Assembly: GCF_964204645.1 (NCBI RefSeq)
Contig: NC_134036.1
Location: 3,029,501 to 3,089,500, forward strand
Origin: Tubulanus polymorphus
Taxonomy: Eukaryota > Nemertea > Palaeonemertea > Tubulaniformes > Tubulanidae
Reading direction: 5' to 3'
DNA length: 60,000 nt
Positions 1-12,100 of the stretch are shown one piece after another (the stretch's first letter is position 1; every line of letters begins with the position of its first letter). The notes beneath the pieces are model-generated. The model saw only the letters and a list, made by a program, of their open reading frames with translations. It was not told the origin of the DNA and did no database searches. A program made the position numbers and the translations under genes.

Positions 1-519
1 GTTTAATTGGATGGTCCTTTGCTTGAAAGGCAGTTTACTCATACATGTACATGCTTTATTCTCTATTCAAAGTTATCAAATTGTTACTGAGCATTTTAAC
101 TCGATCTACCGGCTATTTCTGCATATACGCATCAAGGCTTCACTTATTCATTCAATAACATTCCTCTAAATATAGTTCCTGTTTGGTAGAAAAACCTACC
201 ACTAAAGACGCAATTCCTCACAAATTAATGAATGCGAAACGTTATCTAGTACGATACTTACACATGCTCGTGGTATGATAGATTGAAGTGTGGATGAAGC
301 CGATGTTTAATAATTTTCGGAGATTAGAAAGCGTTCTATATCAGATCTTAGAGTGAAAGCGATAGGGGGCCGGCTGTAGCTTGATTGTGAATAGCACGAC
401 ATTCTCGCATTAAACCTAAATAAAAGTCAACATCCCGTTTCCGTCGATTCTGCATTTACGAACAATGGTGACTCTGGTCATCAAAAACCTTTATCCCACA
501 ACAAGACCTACGACAACAT

Positions 520-715
520 ACCCGTCCAAGATGACAGCCTTCATAAATCCCCCAACACCAAGAGAATCGTGATAAAGACTGCGATAAAGAAAAAATGTCT
601 GCTTCTATAAATCCTCCTATGACATAAAGAAATCTAAGCAGTCATATAGACACACTTCGAAAAAAGATACCAGCTTCCATAAATCACCCTATGACATCAT
701 CGAAAACTGATGTGG
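520..715. repeat. Degenerate repeat with CTTCCATAAATC / TATGACATCAT units
   Basis: Three or more imperfect units of about 65-70 bp (CCTTCATAAATCCCCC, CTTCTATAAATCCTCCTATG, CTTCCATAAATCACCCTATG). The same family recurs at 6195-6480, at the start of intron 1. Confidence 0.6.
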
Positions 716-1639
716 TGACATGCGGAAAATTGCCAGCTTAATATGTATGTATGTGTGGAGGATTTTGGAGCCAGACAGAAATTCAGGATGTGCGTACTGT
801 TTGTATTCAATCGATCGATAAGAGTCAGTTTTCCTTGGATTGCGACTTGGTCCCTGGAGATATTGAAATCATATCGACTTGAGTCCACGCAGTTTGTGTC
901 GGCTGCGACACGCTCCCCTACGCTATCGCCAAACACTACCGAGATCATTAGATCAAAACTTTAACCATCTGCGCGTCTTACTAACACCAACCGATCGACC
1001 AATCAGCAGCCCCTGTAATATCTCCTCGATTCTCTGTTACGCTTTTCTTGGGCTACAATGAGTCCAAAATATGCCTGTTCTAAGTCTATTCTACATTTTA
1101 AGATTCCTTCCATGTCCGTGTTGAGATATATAAAACAGAGATGGCATATACATGGCTTCTAAGCAAGACCATCGGATAGCCGGGTTCCGAGCCAACTCAC
1201 TTTTGTTTGGTTGTCCGTGTTGAGTAAACGTGGGCCCAAATAAACCCATGGTATATCAAAAGACATGGCGTCCATGGATTCAAAGTAAGACCCAGTTCCG
1301 AGCCAGCGGTCAAAACTCCTGGAGGTCGTCGTGGCTAGATTGATACATATTCACCGGTGAAGAAGCTCCGGCGTGACATTTATACACATTCATTCGGGGC
1401 AACATTTTGTTTATGCAGTTAACATGAACCTCATTGATCACAGCAGCCGGCAAAATGCGAATACATAGTCGAGTGTATTGAGAGGGGAGCGAATCGAGAT
1501 CGACCGGCAGAAATAAACACAGATTTCGAATCACTGACACGGACGGAGAAATGAGAAGGCGTGGATAGACGAGGGAGAGACGATAGACGGGGAGGAAAGT
1601 TGGGGGTTTCATACCAGGGGTATGAGGCATGAGGCTAGG

Positions 1640-1835
1640 TAGGTTTTTTGGGTAAAAATGTTGGGTAAAAATATATTGGGTAATTTTTTTCTATATAAAT
1701 GGGGGATTAAAATAAAATACAGGTAAAAATTAAATATTTTGCGAATATTGTGATAAATATGTATTCTTATCCGCCATTCATATAGAAAAAAATTACCCAA
1801 TATATTTTACCCAACATTTCTACCCAAAAAAACCT
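1640..1835. repeat. Foldback (MITE-like) element with ~60-bp inverted arms
   Basis: The left arm (1640 to about 1702: TAGGTTTTTTGGGTAAAAAT onward) is nearly the reverse complement of the right arm (about 1777-1835, ending ACCCAAAAAAACCTA). The arms contain internal GGGTAAAAAT repeats and enclose about 75 bp of AT-rich DNA. No ORF is present, so it would be non-autonomous. Confidence 0.8.
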
Positions 1836-2227
1836 AGGATCAGGAGAATGTACCGAAACGGGACGCCGGATGTCGCTCGACCAACGTTCATGGCGTAAAA
1901 TTGAATTTATTACAATTTCGCGTGCGACGAACTTAACTCACAAGAGACAGTTTGGCATCGTTTTTGGTCGTTAGGAATTATGGCCATCGCCATATACACG
2001 AGATATATGGCTGTGTATTTCATTTTCTATCCGTGGTACACTTGTACTCTTGTATAGTTTATGCCTTTCACATTATATCGAGACTTTATGTTTTAGGGGT
2101 ATTGGTTTTGGGAGTTAGACCGAATATATGTTTCCATTTTAATGATCATTTACGAAGAAAAAATGTCTAGACTAGTTAGAACGGCCTTCAGTCACGATAA
2201 ATCTGTGAGGCCGTTTTACTAAGATTC

Positions 2228-2462
2228 TATTGTGTCTGTTCTACATCCCGCGCTCCCATGAGATGGGGTTCATCGAGAAGCTACTGTGTCGGTTCATGGA
2301 CGTATAAACTAGTTTATACGTCCATGGTATGTTCTACCCCCGAGAGAAGAGGGGGTTCACTGACAATCTATTGTGTCCTTTCTACTCGTTGCGCTTCCGT
2401 GAGAAGAGGGGGTTCTCCGAGAACCTATTGTGTCCGACTTCTACTCGCTGCTCTCCTGCAAT
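2228..2462. repeat. Tandem repeat of about 70 bp, 3-4 copies, interrupted by a palindrome
   Basis: Units share TATTGTGTC...TTCTAC-CGC-GCTC...GAGAAGAGGGGGTTC. Three to four copies are visible. The unit junction near 2295-2326 holds a 32-nt perfect palindrome. Confidence 0.6.
2295..2326. repeat. 32-bp perfect palindrome
   Basis: CATGGACGTATAAACT is followed directly by its exact reverse complement, with no spacer. Confidence 0.9.
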
Positions 2463-3233
2463 TCGATCAACTGGAAATTATAGTCTTGATGAAACACTCT
2501 GAGTCAATGTTGTAAACATACCATGAGAGAAAATCCCACAAGATTCTCGAAGAAACGTCGAACATAAAAAGCAGGATATTTTCAGACTATTGTGATCATT
2601 ATAGGATTCTATCTTATATCAGGGCATTCATTAGTATTTCAAGATAGACGGACAATGTTTACGTGGAAAACGAAGAAAGACAAAATGAAAAAAAGGACAC
2701 TTAAAAAAATGTGATGGACTTGTATAAGTCCCCGATGATCCACCCCGTGTTTTAAACACTACCGAGATCATTAGATCAAAACTATTATACAGCGTAACCT
2801 AGAATTGTATGTTATATCGTCAACATTCATTCATATTTTAAGATTGATGAAAATACTTGGAAATTGAAGGATTTAGACGGCGAGTTTCGCACGATGTAAA
2901 ACAAACATGTATAAAAACGTTAACGTTGTGTCTGCGAATGAATGAAAACGTAATTACAAACGATTCCGATCCGTCGTGACACGAGGAAGACGGAAGCGGG
3001 AGAGAGAGATATAGAGCTACGTAACTCTGATCTAAATTAATCTATGAATTATCGTTCAATCGAGTATTCATCGATCGGTACAAAACAGAGTGGCGGGGGT
3101 TGGTATCCGAGTTTCGGCTCGAACCGACAACAGACTGCCGGACGTAATCGCGTGAGAAAAAAATCCAAATAAAAAAGTGCAAGTGCCGAATTCACGGTGC
3201 AAAGACGAAATACGAGAAAGGAATTTTGAAGAA

Positions 3234-3433
3234 CAGGGCCCAGTTGCCAAGTGGGCTTGAATCTAAGAAGGGTCTCAAGTTTTTAGATTGGCTACCGGTC
3301 TAAGACCGGTTTGAAAATCTAACCCATTACTAGGCAATTGGCCTTTGGGTGTGAGCTCTTTTAGAATGGTTTAAGAACTTAGTTGGTCTAATACTGGTGT
3401 TAGATTTAAGCTATTGCTTCGTAACTGGCCCTG
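3234..3433. repeat. MITE-like element, 200 bp, with imperfect terminal inverted repeats
   Basis: The left end CAGGGCCCAGTTGCCAAG matches the reverse complement of the right end CTTCGTAACTGGCCCTG with few changes. The interior contains TTAGATTGGCTA and ACCGGTCTAAGACCGGT and is related to the elements at 25979-26151 and 38276-38377. Confidence 0.7.
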
Positions 3434-4310
3434 AACGTGAGCTCTTTACCTAGTTCTGGGTAAACACAACAGACGGCTTACTACATAGTTCAAATTGCTA
3501 CATTTCCTCAACGCTCTTGTATTCATACGATATTTTTTTTTAATACAGAGCGTCTCTAAAACCTACCTACAATGAAACAGTGGGTCATTGAAGGTGGGAA
3601 TTTTAGGTATTGAAATCGGATTACAAAACCCAAAAGCTGGAATATTGATATAATCGCTTGTGTTCGAGGTATAGAAAGTGTGCTTTCCGCCAGACTCCTG
3701 GAATCGATGCCAAGGTCTGACGAAGCAGCGTGACTAATTCACGTAAATCAATATTTCAAATCTCGCGTTGAAAAACTTTGATCTTTCAAAGCGATTTTAT
3801 TAACTATTACAAAAATATCGTCGATCGACGTGGATGATGAGCTGAGCTGTACAGTCAATATTCCGACGAGGTATCGACATCCAGATCACTGATCGAACAG
3901 CGTACGACGCGTGCTCGATAGCAGTACTTCCAGTCGAGAGTCGTACAGTTTATGTTTGGCTTACAGAGAATTTCAGATTGACAATTATAACACAATGTAC
4001 CGGATACCCTTATCCCGCGAGGAATCAGTCAATCGTAGTGTTCTTGTCGACATATTTAACGTGTCACTCGGTGATTAGTTAAAATTGACGGCCGTTTATC
4101 ACAAGAAGGTCATCCCTCTGGGAAGATTGTTGATTAGTCAAAGTTCAGATGATTATGAAAAGAGGGCACAACTCCCCGTCGGCCTTTGCCTTAAGGTGTT
4201 TGTTACAAGGGATCTTGGAGAATTATGTACGAGATGCACTAAATAATGATCGTGCTATATGATTGTGTAGGTAAATGATCGTGCTATACGATCAGATAGG
4301 AGTTATTTGT

Positions 4311-4560
4311 AGGTAACCTCATTAGGGTGTTGCTCCCATCGATGTGAAAGGATGAGAAATTATTTGAAGATTACGCAACTAGGGCATTGCTGTGGAAGGA
4401 TGGGCAGTTTTACCAAGGTAACGCCACTAAGGTGTTGCTCCAATCGCTGTGAGATGATGGGAAGTAATTCGAAGGTAACGCGACTATGCTACTGCAACCC
4501 TATCAGCGAGAGGCGGGCAGGGTAGTTAAAGGCTAGGCCACTATATAGGATGCTGGCGCT
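4311..4560. repeat. Degenerate ~55-bp tandem array, five copies
   Basis: Units begin AGGTAAC(C/G)(C/T)CA(C/T)TA-GGTGTTGCTCC, at about 4311, 4367, 4419, 4475 and 4529, so the spacing is 52-56 bp. Confidence 0.7.
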
Positions 4561-5636
4561 TACACTGTGGCTTTCTATAGAAGAAATCACGATGACTTTT
4601 TCTTCTTAGGTGGTCGTCGTTAACGTACTTTCAATTTTAGCCATTACTTCATCGTCATTTGAACTTGAATCGACTCCAGTTCCTTCTTTGCTCGGGGGAA
4701 TCTTATCCCTTAATGCCGTGACATTTAGGCGTATAATTCTACCATTAAACCCTACACATGTATACATAATATGTAACATAACCGATATCGCCGTCATCAC
4801 AATATATATCGTAGTAGTTCTAATGCAATCCGCCTGGGGGCACTGCCGGTGACACCTAGGTCCCAGGTCACAATGAAAATAAGTGCACGGGTATTAATAA
4901 CAAATAACCGAATCGGCTCCCGAAGCACTATTTCTAAAGTGGTCCTTGTTAAATTCTGCTCTATTATCATTTTTTATAATTTCTGGCGACGTTGAAAATT
5001 GTTTTTAAATTCGTGTCGCGTCGTTAGACATAGTTAGCCTCGTTTAGCGAAAAATCTCGGATATCATATTATTCTTCACCGGGAGCATTATCTACTAATT
5101 ACCACCGGTAACCGTTCAAATACGACGGCTAATAACGCGCGGCCATAAAACGTGACGAATCGCATTATCGCCTGCGTTTAGAAATAATCGCGACGTGACG
5201 TGGAACATTGTCTGAATTACAATCGGCGGCTTGCACGCCACTGGGGGGATGGGTGCTCCCACCAGGAGACTGAGCGCCGGATGGGTGGGGGAGCATGGCA
5301 TAGACCGGCAAGCCGATATCTGGAAGAGAGAAATGCGGGTGAGGGATAGGAGATATGAGTAGGAGATTGTTGGACATGTCATCCAGGAGTAAGAAGGGAC
5401 AGTTATAGATGATGAGACTGACTGAGCAAAGATCGGTGAGTGGTTCTCATATAGACGAGGGAAGGGGATTACGAAAAAGACAAAGACAGAGAAAGAAGCA
5501 GGAGGAGAAAGCGGGGCGATGCCGGAATAAGAACAGTGTGTGGAACATGTCTTTCATGTGCGAAAAATAGTGACATGTATAAAGACGAAGATTGGTATGA
5601 AGAGGTATGAGTTAAGGGTCGATTATTCGGTACGCG

Positions 5637-6024
5637 ATGTCGAGTATTCTAGAAGAGACGGTGCAAGATATCATGAAGACACAGATCGATTTAAGAGAGG
5701 CTAAGAGCAATAGATGGCTCCCAAACAGAAGATCAATGATAATTGAAATGTTGGAGATGCCTTTCATTGGAGGAGACCAAATGGGAGGATGGAGAGTTAG
5801 CGGAACGATAGTTGACAGATACATGGATGAAAATATAGACTAGGAAGAGGTTAAGAGGCTTGGAAAAAGTCGAAAAAGCCAAACAAAACGCTGAAGTCGT
5901 CGATGAACATGAAAAAGTTATCGAAAGCACGCGTGTATCCATTGATGCACGGAATTCAAATCATGATCCGGAATTCAACTCTTGTCTAGAGTCTGGCATG
6001 CTCATTCTATTTTCTGCATTCTAA
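5637..6024 (+). pseudogene. Coding-like ORF pair of unknown origin upstream of exon 1
   Basis: An ORF from ATG 5637 to TAG 5841 encodes 68 residues (starts MSSILEETVQDIMKTQIDLR, ends DRYMDENID). Just past the stop, a second frame (5839-6024) continues with a charged, coiled-coil-like stretch (LEKVEKAKQNAEVVDEHEKV). The pair reads like one protein segment broken by a stop and a frame change, but I do not recognise the family. It could be a decayed gene or element fragment, or chance in purine-rich DNA. It ends 29 bp before the exon-1 acceptor. Confidence 0.35.
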
Positions 6025-6053
6025 AATATGTCGTTCGTTTTCGTATTTTTCAG

Positions 6054-6170
6054 AAACCCACAATATCATCAAACTGCCGAACATGTCCTCGTTGTCGCCG
6101 TCGTCCGTATTCGCTGTAGCCGTTATCCAACTCGTATTCGTCGCATCTCCATTCGTTCCAATCACAAACG
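6054..6170 (+). CDS. Exon 1: short 5' UTR plus signal peptide of the adhesion GPCR
   Basis: A pyrimidine-rich tract ending in CAG at 6051-6053 looks like an acceptor, so bases 6054-6082 would be 5' UTR after an upstream intron. ATG is at 6083 with A at -3. Its 29 codons give MSSLSPSSVFAVAVIQLVFV followed by ASPFVPITN, a typical hydrophobic secretion signal. A strong donor GTAAGT begins at 6171. The exon ends after one base of a codon (phase 1), exactly what the cadherin exon at 25334 requires: the split codon becomes GGT (Gly30). No promoter or upstream UTR exon was identified. The weak point is the 19-kb gap to the next exon. Confidence 0.65.
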
Positions 6171-9100
6171 GTAAGTAGAACATACGTTACAAATAGCTGC
6201 TGCTTCCATAAATCGGCTTATAACATCATCAAAATGATATCGCAGAGACCTTACCACAAAACGATGCCAACCACCATAAATCCCCATATGGTACCATCGA
6301 ATTAATATAACGACCGCTTCAACAGAAAAAAATGGATGCCTCTTCGGAAGCACCTATGACATCATAGACATAATACGGTGCTACATGCTCTTCCAGAAGG
6401 AGATGGCAGCCAACTGTCATAAAAACTTTTATGACATTGATTAATAATTATGATTGTGAATGCCCCTATGACAACACCAAATTTATGTAGTTATATAGAT
6501 ACATTGGGGTATATTTGTTCCAATGATGTTCTGAAAACTCATAAGAATCTAACAGGCATTTTTTGTCAACGAAATATTTTTTCCGTGCAAGCTACAAAAA
6601 TATGAAACAACAAACGTCGTGAATTTCAAATACCCACGGAAGAGAATACACCATCACTGGCAGTGAAGCTTATCCACTTAGATCTTATAAAACGTCATGT
6701 TCTCAAAAAGATGAAAACAACGGATAACGGGGAGTGGTAATGGGGTTCTAAGGTGGTATAGGTCCTGATCCATTATTAAAGAGTCACCTCTACTACGACT
6801 TGTAGAAAAAACCTAACGAGCAAGAAATGGATTCGCGATTTTCGAAAGATTATGAAGCACCATTTCGTGTTCAGAGATCACGTGTCGAAGAATTTTTTTT
6901 GTCCTGTGAGTTTGAATGGTATTGTCAAACGCATTCAACTTAATTTGGAAGTTTGTAATGAACCACTTAATTATCGTATCGAATTTTAAACAACTCTCTG
7001 CAGTTGATTGTGGAACTACGGCTGTCAACTTCTCAATACAGCGAGCCGTTATCAGCAAACCAGCCAAACTGTTACCGAGCTGATAGGAATGTGAAAGGAA
7101 ATGAAAGAATAGAGATGGAGATAATAAAAGAAAGACGAAATGACATAAATAGACGGACAGGCGGGGAGGAAAGCGATGAATTTATAGAATGGAAACGGGA
7201 ATGGAATGAGATAGTGAATAAAGTTCGGAGTTCGGATTGATTGAGGAGGGAGAGGGGAGAGGAGAGGATGATATGTTGATTTGCTTTTAAGGGCACCAGA
7301 TGCAGCCTTTAAACGATGTTAATAATAGGACGGTACATTTCCATTCTTTCTTGAAGGAGTTAAACAAAAAGTTAAGATGAGAAACCCACAAATGATAATT
7401 AATCTGGTGGAATGGACAAAGTAGAAGAATACAGAGCAGGGCAGCCAACCTCTGAAATGTGTTCTCATTAACATGTTGAAATTTTTCCGGAACATTTGAA
7501 TGAAACAAAAACTGTTCAAATTAATCAGTAATCAACAGTAAGACCCTCAGTAACATCTTTCATATTTCTGCTCAAATTAATCAGTAATCAACAGTAAGAC
7601 CCTCAGTAACATCTTTCATATTTCCGTTCAAATTAATCAGTAATCAACAGTAAGACCATCAGTAACATCTTTCATATTTCTGTACGCTTCGAACTATATC
7701 TCGTTATAAAAGAGTAACAAATACTGAAAATCAGGAACAGTTGGCACCTCTGAATGAGGACATCCTAGGAGAAAGGAGGAAGTGGTTAGGCCAGTAGATA
7801 CAGAGGGGTGACGTCGGAAAGAGGAGGTATTTACGCAATAACAATAGAGCTGAAGAGAGAGGCACGTGATTTTAGTAAGTAGAGATGGAAGGACTGATTG
7901 ATAACAATCTTTTTCTAAGTTGTGACAGCTTTAACGGACTTTACCGCTTCGTTTTTATGATAAACAGCACTCACGGCGATAAATCAAGCGCGAATCGCTG
8001 CCGCTGCAAGGTTACACCGTCTCCGATCTTTTCATTGCTCACAGAAGGAGAGAAAAGGAGACAGAAAAACTCGTCGGTAGGTCGTTATTCATCGACTGAC
8101 AGCGTCAATATTGCTCGTTCTCCGCCAGTGCCGCGCAGTAGCTGCAGCAACGGAGCAGCGCAGACGACTTTTCATCGATGGATGCGATCTGTTAATCAGT
8201 AAAATACCTGCACAACTGCCACTTAACAGTTTTTATAAACGACCGGATGAAGCTGCCAGCAATAATCGTTATTCTAACCCACGCCGCCTGAATTTAGCAG
8301 AGCAGGCTTTGTTAATTTACGGATGGTCAAAATGTATTAACAACTACGTATTATATATTTTGGCTAATCGGATATCGAACTTTGTACATGATTTGACAAT
8401 TTACAATGCCATTATCTGTGAAAACATTTTACTCTTTTCCTAGCTTTGTTTTAGTTTCTTTCCCTTGTTATCGCTGTATCATTAGCAATAACAGTTGCCT
8501 TGATGGATAGCGATGAACAAAAAACCCTTCAAAATGTTATGGTAAACAATGTATGGATGATGAATCCATCCTGAAAGCTCTACAAATCATCGAATCGATG
8601 TGGTGAAATGGACACTCCATAATGCCCGCCCATAAAGGCCCACGATGCCACCAACAATAGAATAGTTGCTTGCCTACTTAAACACTCCAAAACCTGCATT
8701 CTTACGAACTCAAGCACATCACACAAAGCTGCACCATTTGACGCGATGGATGACCCTTCCTTAAAATATCAAACGTGTCAGTCCCCGAAAATTCCCCGAT
8801 GGCATGATTAAAGTGGTCTTACTTGTGATTTGATTCATTACCGACAAATAAAGGAACAAACAAATGCTAATAGATAATCATTCATAGATTCAGCTATGGT
8901 GATTAGAGATGCTGACTAACCCCTCTGGTCTGGACGATGCACCGGCGGTGTTGACCAGACAGCGATGATCGTTTGGACGTCACCGTCCGCCTAGAACGCG
9001 AAGGTATTTCCTATATACGTGCAGTAAAGGTAATTTATCGTCTGCAACGAGCACGAATTAACGTCGGCTGCTTTTCCAACTCCTTAGAATTCAAGCGAGA

Positions 9101-12100
9101 GAAAATATCTGCTATAAGCAATAAAACTAGTGTCTAGAATACGAATGGCCACTTGTCTCAGCTAATTTGCGTGCCAGAGACGGCGTCTATATCTCTGTCT
9201 TGTTTTACATTTGTATACTTTCCTTTAAAGTTGAAACCTGAGCCTTTTTACGATGACGTTCATAGTACTCACAACCGTTGGAACCCAGTGAAACTTGACT
9301 AAGAACTGAAACTGGGAATGAATTGATTTCAACTCAAGAGCCGTGCAACCGGGCCCGGAAGAGAAGAACTTCTAAATATTTCTAAGTGAGAAATGTTGTA
9401 GAATAATTATCATGCTCAATAAAACCACCAACTCGACGTCAGTTAGTTTGCCAATTCAGGAAGTAGATCTCGAAACAGCTTGCCGGGAATCAATCGTAGA
9501 GCCAGTCAGTTAGAGACCACTTAAAAGGAGATCTCGAAACTGCCAATCAGTCAAACGTTTATCGAAATCTCTTGTGTAAATGACACGTTAACAAATTCAC
9601 AGCGGACGACGACGCAGAGCCCGGTTACCGAGTTTCACGGTGTATACAGAAATACGAAGATAAATGTGGCAGAGCGATTGATGGGCTCCGACTGCCGTCG
9701 CTACTGTGCAGTTCTCGTGCAATCACCGTGCAATATATACTGCCGGTGACAAACGGTTTCAGTCGAGACGATCTGTGTGTACAACAACAGTGAGTGATGG
9801 TGGTTGGTAAAACGCTTTTACAGTGCCATTGCTAGTCAGTGAGTTTGTAGGAGAGTTGGGATAGGGAAGTATGGCTAAATGGAGTTAATGAAATGATTAA
9901 GAGGATGAAAGAAGATGGGAGGAGCATTCGGGGGGTTGTAATGGAGAAGGAATGGAAAATGGAGAGATGCAATGGAAAGAAGGAAAAGATTTAGCGAGGT
10001 GTTGTTGAAACGAGGGAAAATGAAGATGGGGTAAATGACGAAGAGACGTAATGGGAAAGAATGGGGAAGTAGACAAAAAGAGATTGGGCCGACAGTGGAA
10101 AGAGAAGTAAGGAGAGAAATGACCGAGAAGGGGAATGGAAGAGGTGGGGGAGATAGAGAGATAGAGGTAGAGGTGCGAGAATGTCTTGAGCGGCTTTTTC
10201 TCGGTATAGCAAATTGAAAAGTTGATTGATCACCTCGCGAGATGCCTGGTATATTAACGAGTCCTACTGTGACAGTAGGGAGTTATTCCAATATACGCTC
10301 AGAAGTTTGTAGACCAAACATTCTTCAGACACAAGGTTAACAGTTGAGGGAATTGATCGTTTTGCGCAGCCAAACAAGTGTAGTTGACTTCATGGTCCAT
10401 GAGCAATGGATGTCCGCGCGTATGTTAGAACGATGTAATAACAAGTATCCAGCGTGTTATGAGAAACCTTGATATTCTCAGCATATAACATCATCCTGGG
10501 GTGAATATTAACCCCTGAAAATGGTTTTATTTAAGTACAGAGAGACATATTGAACGCACACCTTAATTCAACAGGTCTCTTCGAGAAGCAAAGGGCCAAT
10601 ACAGGCGGTAGCATCGATGGAGTCCTGCGGCGCCAGAAAATCAGTCGCTATGGAGTCGTGAATTCACTTCTCACTTCTCTACTCGAACCGTTAATTGAAA
10701 TCACCGCTGCGTGAAGCGAGCAGGAAATTATATATCAAAAAAGTCGTCGCTATAAGTTTCGAATTATTCTAGAGAAAAAAAACCACCCGACGCAATTGTT
10801 GAACGAACGACCGAGAAAATAATGATTGATAACGAAATTCGATTCGTCGTATTCAAAACTCGACGGGGATGTGTGGCGATGTCGGTCGGTATGTGATGTG
10901 TAATATGACTCCAGGGGAATTTCTTCAGTCGCGTTGGAATCGATTGATCCCAACAGAAAGATAGTGAGGATGGTGAGATCATTGACTAAACCGTGAAACA
11001 TAAAACGTTAAGATTCCGATTATGATGCATTTTTTAATATCACGATGAGAATATGATTGTGTTTAACATTTTGGCATTTTTGCTTGAAGCTTTCTTTATA
11101 CAAAAGTCAACGTAGATTCGAGAGAAATTGAATAGGGTAAGCAGTACCTACCTATGTACCCACAAAACTACGAAAAATATCTCAGAGAACCTGCAGACGC
11201 AAACCTCTAGGCTGCATTAACACACTGGTCTTTAACTACAGTTGTGTGAGATTTATCAAAAACCCATTTTGTATTTTACATCCGTCATAGATCAGCAGGG
11301 CAGCAAGAATATGTTCTTGGTAAAGACCTCCCATCGAGTGCATCAGCCTACCTATACGCCTTGAAATCATACAATTATTGATTGACCCCTCTTCTGAGGT
11401 GAACCGGTACAGAAAATACACATATTATTGATTGTTGAGGTACCCCTTTTCTGGGATGGTGAGCTGGTAAGGCTATAGAAAACGCACAACGATTGTTGGG
11501 AGTTCCAAACTGTTATACTTATAAATATACTGCTCTGATTTAAAAAATCATTACGCCTCACTTGCTGTAGACCGATTGCGCGAAAGTTCGGTAATCTGTA
11601 GAAACTCGTTGGAAAGCGAGAAATACGACAAACCGGGGAAATAGCGGTCAGTACAAGATCTGCATATTGAACAGATAAACTGTCAGTTGGGACCGACGAG
11701 CACAAAAACCGTCGACTGCCAATACCGAAATCAGCGCCGTCGCCGCCTGGGCTCGATTTGTATTCCGACCAGACGACAGGGCGTAAAGAGGGACACAACG
11801 GTCGCAAATCTATCATTAGGACCGCGGCAAAAGGTTTTCTTTATAACAGATGCACCGGGAGCTCGGGGATACACGGTCTATTAGAGACGAATGACGGACG
11901 AGCGACTGAGGTACGTGATGTGTACTACTTGTATCGGCCGAGCTTGTATTCAGCTGTCCATCAAACTGAGATGAGCAGCAACGATTTTATACCGTGATAG
12001 ATGAATAGTGACGACTGGTTTTATAACTCGGATTCATAGACTGCAAGTAACAGCAGGTTAGAAGTTAACCTGTGCAAGTAGCAAAAATATCATTAAATGA

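Larger units (their letters stand above)
1..5600. other. Upstream region without a recognised gene
   Basis: No exon or domain is recognised. Both strands have only short ORFs without homology I can name. The stretch contains a degenerate repeat with CTTCCATAAATC...TATGACATCAT units (520-715), a foldback element (1640-1835), a tandem repeat with a perfect palindrome (2228-2462), a 200-bp MITE-like element (3234-3433), a ~55-bp tandem array (4311-4560) and purine-rich DNA from about 5390. The promoter and any non-coding first exon of the adhesion GPCR could be here, but I cannot place them. Confidence 0.5.

Noticed and set aside
11367-11816. Longest minus-strand ORF outside recognised genes (149 residues)
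   Set aside because: No domain, serine-rich mixed composition, overlapping open frames on the plus strand, and its 3' part lies in a degenerate repeat (AATTATTGATTGACCCCTC-like units).
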